From: SIRX01 sp965214475
GTDB taxonomy: Bacteria; Actinomycetota; Rubrobacteria; Rubrobacterales; Rubrobacteraceae
Assembly (NCBI GenBank): GCA_965214475.1
Contig: OZ243953.1
Coordinates: forward strand, 434,001 to 498,000
Length of the DNA: 64,000 bases
Direction: 5' to 3'
Both the position numbers and the translations under genes were made by a program. This document shows positions 41,130 through 49,245 of the stretch, piece by piece (the stretch's first letter is position 1; each line of letters starts with the position of its first letter). Under the pieces are notes generated by a model. That model was given only the letters and a program-made list of their open reading frames with translations. It was not told the origin of the DNA and ran no database searches.

Positions 41130-42092
41130 ATCAACCCTGAAACCCAGATAGAAGCCAAAATTATCATTTCGCCGGGCCGAATGCTGGACGTGTTCGGAGA
41201 GCGGGACTCCGTGCTTCGCCGAGTCGAGGAACTGGTGGACTGCGAAGTCGTGGTTCGGGGGAACGAGATCGTGCTGCGCGGTGCCGAGCCGGCGGTTGAA
41301 GAGGCCGAGTCAGTTTTCAATAGCCTCGTGGGTCTTGCGGAAGACGGTCACCATCCAACGCCGGAGACCGCCGAACGCCTACTCAAGATGGGTTCAGGGA
41401 GTGTAGGACGGGAAGTGCTAGGGGATGTGATCCTCACGCATGGTAGCCGGAGGATCGCCCCCAAGACGCGCAACCAGAAGTCTTACACCGACGCGATACG
41501 AGAAAACCAGATCGTCTTTGGCATTGGACCGGCTGGTACCGGTAAGACGTACCTCGCGGTAGCGCTGGCGGTCGAGGCTCTCAATCAGGGGGAAGCGTCC
41601 AGGATCATCCTTACCCGTCCTGCTGTCGAGGCTGGGGAATCTTTAGGATTCCTACCGGGTGACATGATGGCGAAAGTGGACCCGTATTTCCGGCCTCTGT
41701 ACGATGCGCTCTACGAAATGGTGGACCCGGCCAAGTTCCAGGCGTATCTGGAGCGCGGTATAATTGAGATTGCACCCCTGGCGTTTATGAGAGGCCGGAC
41801 ATTGAATGATTCGTTCATCATACTCGACGAGGCCCAGAACACTACGGCCCAGCAGATGAAGATGTTCCTTACGCGTCTGGGTTTCGGCTCCAGGATGGTC
41901 GTCACCGGCGACATAACGCAGGTAGACCTTCCGAAAGGCCGTATGAGTGGACTCGAAGACGCCCGACGGACACTCGACAGCGTCGAAGGGGTATCGTTTG
42001 TCGGCCTTCAGCGAGACGACATAATACGGAGCGATCTCGTAATGAGGATCGTGGATGCCTACGAGCGAATCCAAGAAACACGAGAGGCCTAA
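41130..42092 (+). CDS. phoH: PhoH-like ATPase, apparent ATC start
   Basis: This PhoH/PhoL-family ATPase of about 320 residues has a P-loop GIGPAGTGKTYLAVA, Walker B FIILDEAQNTT and the arginine-containing RLGFGSRMVVTGD. It is commonly linked to ybeY and era in RNA metabolism. The first ATG in frame is 41181, but the 17 codons before it are open, read as coding (NPETQIEAKIIISPG) and precede the conserved domain normally. AGGAGGA at 41114-41120 is perfectly spaced for a start at ATC 41130, a rare initiation codon; ACG 41124 is the other option. If ATG 41181 is used, the strong Shine-Dalgarno has no purpose. Confidence 0.88.
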   Translation: MNPETQIEAKIIISPGRMLDVFGERDSVLRRVEELVDCEVVVRGNEIVLRGAEPAVEEAESVFNSLVGLAEDGHHPTPETAERLLKMGSGSVGREVLGDVILTHGSRRIAPKTRNQKSYTDAIRENQIVFGIGPAGTGKTYLAVALAVEALNQGEASRIILTRPAVEAGESLGFLPGDMMAKVDPYFRPLYDALYEMVDPAKFQAYLERGIIEIAPLAFMRGRTLNDSFIILDEAQNTTAQQMKMFLTRLGFGSRMVVTGDITQVDLPKGRMSGLEDARRTLDSVEGVSFVGLQRDDIIRSDLVMRIVDAYERIQETREA

Positions 42093-42098
42093 CATGAA

Positions 42099-44336
42099 TT
42101 GCCGGGAAGAGTCGTGAGCCCTCAAAATGGCTCTGGAAGCCCCGGCAAGCCGGTCAACGAGCTACACCGGGCATCGACCTGGTTCGAGCGTTTTAGAAAC
42201 TGGATCGAGAGCCTCCCCAAAACGCGACTTTACCTGGTGCTCCTGCTTATCACCTGGCTGTCTCTTACGACCCTTATAAGCCTGGATTCGCGGACACTAT
42301 CTGCTTTGGGTTTACAGAGCAACAATACAGGCTACCAGGTCGGAACTGTAGCCCAGGATGATGTATTCGCCTCGCGCAACGTTACCTACGAGGATCCGGC
42401 GGCCACCGAGCAGGCCCGGACTCAGGCTGCGGAGAATGTACAAGAAGTCTACCGGCAAAGCGGCCAAGTCCCGGAGCAAGTCTCCGAAGATGTCCGGAGC
42501 TTTTTCGAAGAAGCTCGTGGTATACGCAATTCTGACGCATCTACGGAGAAGAAAGTTGCCCGGATCTCCAACGTCATTCCTTTCTTCCTGCCGGATAGCC
42601 TTGCCCGCCAGTTAGTGTTTTTGGAGGATGGGGAGATAGATGAAGTCCAGCGGTATACGGTAGAGAACCTGAACGATCTCTACGAGTCTACCTCGGTGTC
42701 CGACAACGACATCGAGAATATCCCCGCTTCGGTGATCACTGTGGCCGAGGGCAGAGACCGACTCGCGGACGCGGCAGGCCGGGATGCGTCCGGTGATGTG
42801 GGCGCTTTGGTAGAGGTGCTGAGCCGGGGCTTTCTTGAACCTAACTACGTTATAGATCGTGGTGCGACTCAGGAAGCCCGCGAAGCTGCCATCTCCAAAG
42901 TCGAACCTGTCACAAGAACCATCCAACAGAACGAACGTGTTCTCGCCCTCGGAGAGGTGATCGACCAGGAGAACCTGGCCCAGTTGGAAGCACTTAGCGT
43001 AAGCCAGGGATCCAACCCATGGACGGTATTTCTCGGTGTCGGGTTGGTGGTGGCGGCAGAGATGGGGATGACCTGGTATTTCCTGGAGCGCTTCGGCCAA
43101 CGTATACTGCGGACCAATGCTGTCGTACGGATAATACTCGCTGCCTCGCTGACCATCCTCTTCACCGCGCTGGCCCGGCTTTTTATAGCTCTCTCTTTCG
43201 ACCCCTATCTAACGCCGCTTGCGGGCCTGAGCATAATCGGGACTTTGCTACTCGGTCCCCGCCTGATGTTTCTCATGGTCGTGGTTACGAGCGTCAATAT
43301 AGGGATTATCGGCGGGAACGACTTTTACCTGAGTGCCGCGCTTTTGCTGGCTTCGGGGTTTGCTATATATACAGTAGTCCGGGTGAATTCCCGGACCCAG
43401 TTGCTCAAAGCGGGACTGTTTGTGGCGGCTGTAACCTCGCTCGTGACTTTCGCCGTTAGCTTGGTGGGAGGGAATACTTTCTCTGCTGCTCTCTGGCAGG
43501 GTGTGATCGGGCTCGGTAACGGCCTACTCTCGCTTATGTTGGCGATGGTATTGCTCCCCCTGCTCGAAAACGCCTTCAACATCCTTACCCCCATGAAACT
43601 TCTAGAGCTTTCCGATCCCGGCCGGCCCTTGCTGCACAAACTCTTGCAAAACGCCCCCGGCACATTCAGCCACTCTATGATGGTCGGCAACTTGGCGGAG
43701 AACGCTGCCGAACGCATCGGGGCGGATATGTTGTTGGCCCGTGTAGGTTCCTACTATCACGACGTAGGGAAGTTGGAGCATCCCGCGTACTTTATAGAGA
43801 ACCAGATCTCTCAAATGAACCCGCACAACGCCCTGACGGCGAGCCTCTCGGCCAGGGTCATCAGGCGACACGTAAAGGACGGTTTGGAGATCGGAAGGAA
43901 CTGGGACCTTCCAGAAGAGCTCTTGGAGATAATAGCCCAACATCACGGCTCTACCCGCATCGAGTATTTCTACCGCAAGGCGCTCGAAGAAGCTCTGGAC
44001 GGTGAAGTCGTGCGCGAGGCGGACTTCCGGTACTCCAGCGGGCTACCGCAGAGAAAAGAAGCTGGCATAGTAATGTTGGCAGACTCTGTAGAAGCAACCG
44101 TTAAATCTCTCGCCAAGCCCACCCCCAAACGGATAGAAGATGTGGTTGCCAACACGATCAAGCAGAAGCTCGACGATGGTCAGTTCGACGAGTGTATGCT
44201 GACGATGCACGAGATACACGAGGTCGGAGAGGCAATTCGTGAAGCTCTCATCGGTTTCCTCGGTCCTCGTATCGAGTATCCTAGCGGACCAACAGAGTCG
44301 AAGGCGCCAGATAAAGCCGCGAGTAAGACGAGCTGA
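42099..44336 (+). CDS. pgpH: 7TM receptor with HD hydrolase domain (PgpH-type c-di-AMP phosphodiesterase)
   Basis: The 745-residue protein has one N-terminal span (about 44-62), a long extracellular 7TMR-HDED region (to about 305), seven membrane spans (about 305-485) and a cytoplasmic HD domain. HD motifs: HSMMVGNLAENAAERIGADM, YYHDVGKLEHPAYF and IIAQHHGSTRIEYFY, with LADSVEATV closing the metal site. PgpH proteins hydrolyse cyclic di-AMP. Starts TTG 42099 or GTG 42114 (GGGAAGAG upstream) are both possible. It lies in the usual phoH-pgpH-ybeY-dgk-cdd-era order. Confidence 0.93.
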   Translation: MPGRVVSPQNGSGSPGKPVNELHRASTWFERFRNWIESLPKTRLYLVLLLITWLSLTTLISLDSRTLSALGLQSNNTGYQVGTVAQDDVFASRNVTYEDPAATEQARTQAAENVQEVYRQSGQVPEQVSEDVRSFFEEARGIRNSDASTEKKVARISNVIPFFLPDSLARQLVFLEDGEIDEVQRYTVENLNDLYESTSVSDNDIENIPASVITVAEGRDRLADAAGRDASGDVGALVEVLSRGFLEPNYVIDRGATQEAREAAISKVEPVTRTIQQNERVLALGEVIDQENLAQLEALSVSQGSNPWTVFLGVGLVVAAEMGMTWYFLERFGQRILRTNAVVRIILAASLTILFTALARLFIALSFDPYLTPLAGLSIIGTLLLGPRLMFLMVVVTSVNIGIIGGNDFYLSAALLLASGFAIYTVVRVNSRTQLLKAGLFVAAVTSLVTFAVSLVGGNTFSAALWQGVIGLGNGLLSLMLAMVLLPLLENAFNILTPMKLLELSDPGRPLLHKLLQNAPGTFSHSMMVGNLAENAAERIGADMLLARVGSYYHDVGKLEHPAYFIENQISQMNPHNALTASLSARVIRRHVKDGLEIGRNWDLPEELLEIIAQHHGSTRIEYFYRKALEEALDGEVVREADFRYSSGLPQRKEAGIVMLADSVEATVKSLAKPTPKRIEDVVANTIKQKLDDGQFDECMLTMHEIHEVGEAIREALIGFLGPRIEYPSGPTESKAPDKAASKTS

Positions 44337-44350
44337 AGGCCTGACAGAAA

Positions 44351-44758
44351 ATGCCGTTTACGGTCGCGGTTGTCGACGAAGTAGGCTACGCTCAGTTAGA
44401 CGAGCATCGCGCCACGGAACTGTGCGCGGCGGCATTCCGCAGTAGAGGCCTGGACCTGGAACGCTTGGGAGAAGTTTCCGTGGCCCTGGTAAAGAGCGAA
44501 GTCATAAGGAGCCTGAACAAGGAGTTTCGGAAGAAAGACACCCCGACCGATGTGCTGAGCTTCGAGGTCGACGGGCCCTACGGGGAGATGGTTGGGGAGA
44601 TCGTCATCTCTCCCGAGTGCGCGAGCCCCGAGATGGGCATCGAGGAGCTGGTGGTTCACGGCGCATTGCACTTGAGCGGGATGGACCACGGCGGGGATTT
44701 CGAGTCGAGTGAGATGGCTGAAGTCCAGGCGTCGGTGTTGGAGAAGGTACGTGGTTAA
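44351..44758 (+). CDS. ybeY: Endoribonuclease YbeY
   Basis: This 135-residue zinc endoribonuclease acts in 16S rRNA 3'-end maturation and ribosome quality control. The three-histidine zinc motif is HGALHLSGMDHGGDFESSEM, and RKKDTPTDVLSFEVDG is the other family signature. It overlaps the following kinase gene by 8 nt. Confidence 0.95.
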   Translation: MPFTVAVVDEVGYAQLDEHRATELCAAAFRSRGLDLERLGEVSVALVKSEVIRSLNKEFRKKDTPTDVLSFEVDGPYGEMVGEIVISPECASPEMGIEELVVHGALHLSGMDHGGDFESSEMAEVQASVLEKVRG

Positions 44759-45476
44759 GAAGGGAAAGAAGTCACAACAGAACGTAGCCCAGAGCTTCAA
44801 CCACGCGTACCGTGGCATGGTCTACGCCGTTCGGACCCAACGCAATATGCGCTTCCACGTGACGGCTTCGCTGGTAGTCTTGGTAGTGAGCCTTCTGGTT
44901 GGTGTATCCGCGCTGGAGCTTGCGGCGTTGGTGTTGGCAATAATGATCGTATTCGTAACGGAGATGTTCAACACGGCGATGGAGTTCGCCGTAGACCTCG
45001 TTACCGACGAGTATCATCTGCTCGCGAAATTGGCTAAAGATGTCTCCGCCGGTGCCGTACTAGTCTCCAGCATCGGTGCGGTACTCGTAGGATATTTAGT
45101 TTTGGCGGACAACTTGGGTCCGTTTACACTGGAGACTGTAGAGAGTGTACGCCGGTGGCCGGGACACCTCACTCTGGTCGCGCTGATCCTGGTAGTGCTA
45201 GTGGTCGTGCTCGCCAAAGCTTTTACGGGTTCTCCAAACACGTTCGCGGGTGGTATGCCTTCAGGGCACGCTGCGGTCTCTTTCGCCGGGTGGGTCGCCG
45301 TAAGCTTTATCGCGGCCGATGGACTCTATGGAGGTTTGGTGTCCCTGATCTCCTTACTCATGGCCCTTCTGGTCTGCCAGAGCCGGATCGAGAGCGGAAC
45401 TCACAACCTTTTACAGGTTATAGTTGGAGCCGCAATAGGTATCCTCGTAACCGTAGCCGTTTTTCAGTTTCTATGA
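44751..45476 (+). CDS. Fused diacylglycerol/undecaprenol kinase and PAP2 phosphatase-like protein
   Basis: This 241-residue fusion has an N-terminal DgkA-type kinase domain (about 1-120) with the signature EMFNTAMEFAVDLVTDEYH and KLAKDVSAGAVLV, followed by a PAP2-like membrane domain. The PAP2 part keeps GGMPSGHAAVSFAGW and SRIESGTH, but lacks a clear KxxxxxxRP motif. Its last motif reads HNLLQV instead of ending in Asp, so phosphatase activity is uncertain. Likely substrates are undecaprenol or diacylglycerol. GTG 44751 has GGAGAAGG upstream and is preferred over a longer frame from 44709. Confidence 0.88.
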   Translation: MVKKGKKSQQNVAQSFNHAYRGMVYAVRTQRNMRFHVTASLVVLVVSLLVGVSALELAALVLAIMIVFVTEMFNTAMEFAVDLVTDEYHLLAKLAKDVSAGAVLVSSIGAVLVGYLVLADNLGPFTLETVESVRRWPGHLTLVALILVVLVVVLAKAFTGSPNTFAGGMPSGHAAVSFAGWVAVSFIAADGLYGGLVSLISLLMALLVCQSRIESGTHNLLQVIVGAAIGILVTVAVFQFL

Positions 45477-45487
45477 GAGGGTGAGGA

Positions 45488-45880
45488 GTGGACCAACTAG
45501 AAGTAATGGACCTCGCAAAACAGGCTTCCCGGGAGGCTTACGCACCGTACAGCGGATTCCATGTAGGCGCGGCAATCGTAACGGAAGGTGGGACGCTCCA
45601 TGCCGGCTGCAACGTGGAGAACGCCTCATACGGACTAGCCATCTGCGCGGAACGCAACGCGGCGGCCGCCATGGCCCTCGCGAACCCCGAAGATCGTGAA
45701 ATAAAGACCGTCGCCATCGTGAGCCCCGACGCTGCGCCGTGCTTTCCCTGCGGCGCCTGCCGCCAGGTGCTTAGGGAGTTCAACTGCAAAGAGATCCTTG
45801 TAGAAGAGCCTGGTGGCGGTGTAAGAAGGTATTCGTTCGAGGAGATGCTCCCGAACTCCTTTGGTCCGGAAGATCTGTGA
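45488..45880 (+). CDS. cdd: Cytidine deaminase
   Basis: This 130-residue zinc enzyme deaminates cytidine and deoxycytidine for pyrimidine salvage. The catalytic signature is NVENASYGLAICAERNA (Cys-Ala-Glu), with the second zinc motif PCGACRQVLREF. It is the short, tetrameric type. GTG start preceded by GAGGGTGAGG. It overlaps era by 4 nt (GTGA). Confidence 0.95.
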   Translation: MDQLEVMDLAKQASREAYAPYSGFHVGAAIVTEGGTLHAGCNVENASYGLAICAERNAAAAMALANPEDREIKTVAIVSPDAAPCFPCGACRQVLREFNCKEILVEEPGGGVRRYSFEEMLPNSFGPEDL

Positions 45881-46803
45881 TCGGTGCAGACCAGGAAAGC
45901 GTTGCGGACCCCGAAAACTTCCGCAGCGGCTTTATTGCGGTTGTAGGACGTCCGAATGTGGGGAAGTCTACCCTGGTCAACCGGCTGGTGGGGGAGAAAG
46001 TCTCGATCACCTCTCCCCGGCCTCAGACGACCCGCAGCCCGATCCGTGGCGTCCGCAACGGCGCTGGCTATCAGGCCGTCTTCGTGGACACGCCCGGCTC
46101 ACAGAAGCCTCGTGACAAGCTACGCTCCCGGATGCAGCAGCAGGTCTTAGACAGCCTTTCCGAATCCGACGTGATCCTGATGCTCCTCGACGCCAATCAG
46201 GCGATAGATGGTATCGGTAGCGGCGACCGATATGTGGCCCAGCTAGTTTCTTCCTCCGAAACTCCGACCATAGTGGGAATCAACAAAGTGGACCTGCTGC
46301 GAGATACTCCTCAGGCCTTCCCGATAATAAAAGTCATCTCGGAGTTAGGTGATTGGCAAGAGACGTTTCTTCTAAGCGCGACCGACGGCCTGAACGTCAA
46401 ACCTCTCATGGAGACGGTCACCGGCATGCTCCCACAAGGTCCGCGCTACTTCCCGGAAGGTTACGTTACCGATTATCCGGAAACTTTCGTGCTCGCGGAA
46501 TATATAAGAGAGAAAGCCCTCAACGTACTCCGGGACGAAGTACCTCACTCCGTGGCGGTCGAGATAGACGAGGTCGAACGTAAAGAGAAGGTAACAGTGA
46601 TCTACGCCATACTCCACGTAGAACGCGCTACCCAGCGCATGATCGTCCTCGGTAAAGGCGGCAAGATTATAAAGCGCATTGGAACAGAGGCCCGCCGCGA
46701 CGTAGAGCGACTGCTCGGAACCAGAATCTATCTAGACTTAAAGGTGAAGGTCAGTCCAGGGTGGAGAGGAGACACGAGGTTTCTTGAGCAGCTAGGTTTA
46801 TAA
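45877..46803 (+). CDS. era: GTPase Era
   Basis: This 308-residue protein has a GTPase domain (GRPNVGKSTLVNRLVGEKVS, VDTPGSQKPRD, INKVDLLRD) and a C-terminal KH domain with the RNA-binding GKGGKIIKRIG loop near residue 265. It matures the 3' end of 16S rRNA in 30S assembly, the same process as YbeY upstream. recO is found two genes on, after deoC. Confidence 0.96.
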   Translation: MIGADQESVADPENFRSGFIAVVGRPNVGKSTLVNRLVGEKVSITSPRPQTTRSPIRGVRNGAGYQAVFVDTPGSQKPRDKLRSRMQQQVLDSLSESDVILMLLDANQAIDGIGSGDRYVAQLVSSSETPTIVGINKVDLLRDTPQAFPIIKVISELGDWQETFLLSATDGLNVKPLMETVTGMLPQGPRYFPEGYVTDYPETFVLAEYIREKALNVLRDEVPHSVAVEIDEVERKEKVTVIYAILHVERATQRMIVLGKGGKIIKRIGTEARRDVERLLGTRIYLDLKVKVSPGWRGDTRFLEQLGL

Positions 46804-46804
46804 T
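46799..46804 (+). promoter_or_regulatory. -10 box of deoC-recO-dgt
   Basis: TATAAT overlaps the era stop codon, giving a leader of about 40 nt before deoC. The leader contains GGGAGGT (46832-46838). Confidence 0.4.
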
Positions 46805-46850
46805 ACAGGTTGATGGTTCAAGAACAGTATTGGGAGGTATGTCGGTGGGA

Positions 46851-47552
46851 ATGAGGGTGCGAGAATTCGCTAAGACGGTGGATCACACCCTCTTGAAACC
46901 GAATATTCAGGAACAAGACATCGTTCAATTGTGTGACGAAGCCGCCCACCATCACTTTGCGGCCGTGTGTGTGCCGCCGTGCTACGTGCGGCGCTCCGCC
47001 AAGGAGTTGCGCGGGGTGGACGTCAAGGTGGCGACCGTGATCTCTTTTCCTTTCGGCGCGGATACCGTGGCGATCAAGTCTGCGGCGATACGAGATGCCA
47101 TTTTGGGTGGGGCTTCGGAGTTAGACGTGGTGATGAACCTCTCCAGATTTCAGTCGGGAGATTTCAACTACGTTGCTGACGAGCTCAACAGCCTCAACCA
47201 GGAGATTGGGGTGGTCGCCATGAACAACGGACTTACGGACGTGGTGATGAAGGTCATTATCGAAACATCGTACCTTACGGATAAGATGAAGCAGCTAGCC
47301 ACCCGGATCGTATCCTCCAGTGGCGCGGACTTCGTTAAAACTTCTACCGGATTCGCGCCCACGGGGGCTACGGTGGAAGATGTCGCCCTGCTCCGGGAGG
47401 AGGCTCCAGAAGGGGTGGCGGTCAAGGCATCCGGGGGCGTCCGCACCTTGCAAGATGCGATGGACCTACTGAACGCCGGGGCTTCCCGGTTGGGTATGAG
47501 TAGTAGCGTAGACGTTATGAAAGAGGCCGAGGGTGGCGGTCTACAAGAGTAA
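46851..47552 (+). CDS. deoC: Deoxyribose-phosphate aldolase
   Basis: This class I aldolase of about 233 residues splits 2-deoxyribose 5-phosphate into acetaldehyde and glyceraldehyde 3-phosphate. Landmarks are KTVDHTLLKPN at the N-terminus, DVVMNLSRF, the Schiff-base lysine in DFVKTSTGFAPTGAT and VKASGGVRT. In-frame starts at 46830 (TTG), 46839 (ATG), 46845 (GTG) and 46851 (ATG) are all possible. GGGAGGT at 46832 best serves 46845 or 46851. With cdd nearby it forms a nucleoside-salvage pair. It overlaps recO by 20 nt. Confidence 0.94.
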   Translation: MRVREFAKTVDHTLLKPNIQEQDIVQLCDEAAHHHFAAVCVPPCYVRRSAKELRGVDVKVATVISFPFGADTVAIKSAAIRDAILGGASELDVVMNLSRFQSGDFNYVADELNSLNQEIGVVAMNNGLTDVVMKVIIETSYLTDKMKQLATRIVSSSGADFVKTSTGFAPTGATVEDVALLREEAPEGVAVKASGGVRTLQDAMDLLNAGASRLGMSSSVDVMKEAEGGGLQE

Positions 47553-48282
47553 GGGGATAGTCTTACGCTCTATCCGCTACGGTGAAGCAGACCGGATCGT
47601 CGACTTATATACCAGCGACGCGGGACTCGTCTCAACCATAGCGAAGGGTATCCGGCGCACCAGATCTCGCTTCGGGGCTCGTTTGGAACCGCTCTCGTGC
47701 GTAGATTTCATGGCTTACCAGGGACGCACCCTGGACACTGTGACGCAAGTAGAAGTCTTGAGGAGCTTCCACGATGTTCGTGAGGACCTTAGCCGTTTCG
47801 AAGCTGCCGGTGGTCTAGTCGGCACGGTACGGGCCCTCTCCGGCGGAGATGAGCCTGACCGGCGCGTCTTCAACCTTCTTTACCGGGGGCTCGAAAATTT
47901 GGAACACCGGGATTCGGGCTACGACTCTCTACAAGCCGCATTTTCCTTGAAACTCTCTATATTGGCCGGATACGCGCTTCAACTCGACTCGTGCATGAGC
48001 TGTAGCCAGGGAATCGACGAATTCTCTGAAGGCCACCTCTACTATGCGCCGGCGCTCGGCGGATTGCTCTGCACGGATTGCCGACCCGCTGTTGGGGAAG
48101 CCTTTCCTATACCTCCAGGTGCCATCGACAGCCTCGAAAGACTTATCTCGAAACCGTTACGAGACGCTGAAATCCCGAATGGGATCAAAGAAAGTGTCAA
48201 GCGGGTTGTACGGTCGCACGTCTTCGCCCACGCTCCAGGAAGCTCATCGCTCACAGCCTCCGGTTCGCGACGGCCGGCGTGA
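47533..48282 (+). CDS. recO: DNA repair protein RecO
   Basis: The 249-residue recombination mediator loads RecA together with RecR. The N-terminal OB fold begins VYKSKGIVLRSIRYGEADRI and includes KGIRRTRSRFGARLEPLS. The C-terminal domain has a zinc finger with CMSC near residue 155 and CTDC near residue 178. era-recO-dgt-dnaG is a frequent order in Gram-positive bacteria. It overlaps both neighbours (deoC 20 nt, dgt 4 nt). Confidence 0.94.
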   Translation: MAVYKSKGIVLRSIRYGEADRIVDLYTSDAGLVSTIAKGIRRTRSRFGARLEPLSCVDFMAYQGRTLDTVTQVEVLRSFHDVREDLSRFEAAGGLVGTVRALSGGDEPDRRVFNLLYRGLENLEHRDSGYDSLQAAFSLKLSILAGYALQLDSCMSCSQGIDEFSEGHLYYAPALGGLLCTDCRPAVGEAFPIPPGAIDSLERLISKPLRDAEIPNGIKESVKRVVRSHVFAHAPGSSSLTASGSRRPA

Positions 48283-49238
48283 AGCCTTTAGAGAAAGACT
48301 GGGCTTGTTCAGAGAGTAGGGGCCGGCTGCGGCCGGAAAATTCGGACGGAGTACGAAACGAATTCCAGCGGGACCGGGATCGAATAATCCACACCAAAGC
48401 CTTCCGGCGCTTGATGCACAAGACTCAGGTGTTTATTGCGCCGTACGGTGACCACTTTCGTACGCGCCTCACCCATACGCTGGAGATGATGCAGATCTCC
48501 CGCACCATAGCACGCTCCCTCGGATTGAATGAAGACCTTACGGAAGCTATAGCGTTCGGCCACGATCTCGGACACACCCCATTTGGGCATACCGGAGAAG
48601 AAGCCCTGGCCAAGACTCTCACGGACCACGGACGGACCTTTTTGCACAACGAGCACTCGTTGCGAGTCGTAGACGTGCTCGAAAAAGAGGGCGAGGGACT
48701 GAATCTCACTCTGGAGGTCAGGGATGGAATACTGAATCATACGGGTAAAGGCTATCCATCGACGAGGGAAGGCGAGATCGTGCGGACCGCCGACCGGATA
48801 GCCTATGTCAACCACGATGTAGATGATGCTCTGCGTGCGGGCGTCATCCGCCAGGAAGAATTGCCCAAAGACTCTATCGCCGTGCTCGGGGAGCAGACGA
48901 GCGGCAGGATAGACACCTTGGTGCGAGATATGATCTCGACGTCCGAGAAAAGGGGTGAGATAGCACTCTCGGACGCGGTCTACGAGTCGCTTATGGAGCT
49001 TAGAACCTGGCTCTTCAAGAACGTCTACCGGAATCCTGATTCGCGCCGTAACGTCAGGGCCGCTGAGGTGATAACCAGACTCTTTTACTATTATCTTGAG
49101 CATCCCACAGAGCGGGGTAAGAGCGACCCGGATGCCGTGACCGAAACCGTTGACTACGTGGCCGGTATGACCGACCGGTACGCGCTAGCCGAGTATAAGC
49201 GTATCTTTCTTCCACAGGACCAAGTTATCTCAAGTTAG
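48279..49238 (+). CDS. dgt: dGTP triphosphohydrolase (HD superfamily)
   Basis: This 319-residue HD-domain protein hydrolyses dGTP or other dNTPs to the nucleoside and triphosphate. The N-terminal signature FQRDRDRIIHTKAFRRLMHKTQVF is followed by the metal motif (RLTHTLEMMQISRTIA, then FGHDLGHTPFGHTGEEAL) and by NHTGKGYPS, VRTADRIAYVNHDVDD. The start is GTG, overlapping the recO stop. It is convergent with ppc, with only 7 nt between the stop codons and no visible terminator. Confidence 0.95.
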   Translation: MKPLEKDWACSESRGRLRPENSDGVRNEFQRDRDRIIHTKAFRRLMHKTQVFIAPYGDHFRTRLTHTLEMMQISRTIARSLGLNEDLTEAIAFGHDLGHTPFGHTGEEALAKTLTDHGRTFLHNEHSLRVVDVLEKEGEGLNLTLEVRDGILNHTGKGYPSTREGEIVRTADRIAYVNHDVDDALRAGVIRQEELPKDSIAVLGEQTSGRIDTLVRDMISTSEKRGEIALSDAVYESLMELRTWLFKNVYRNPDSRRNVRAAEVITRLFYYYLEHPTERGKSDPDAVTETVDYVAGMTDRYALAEYKRIFLPQDQVISS

Positions 49239-49245
49239 CAATCAA

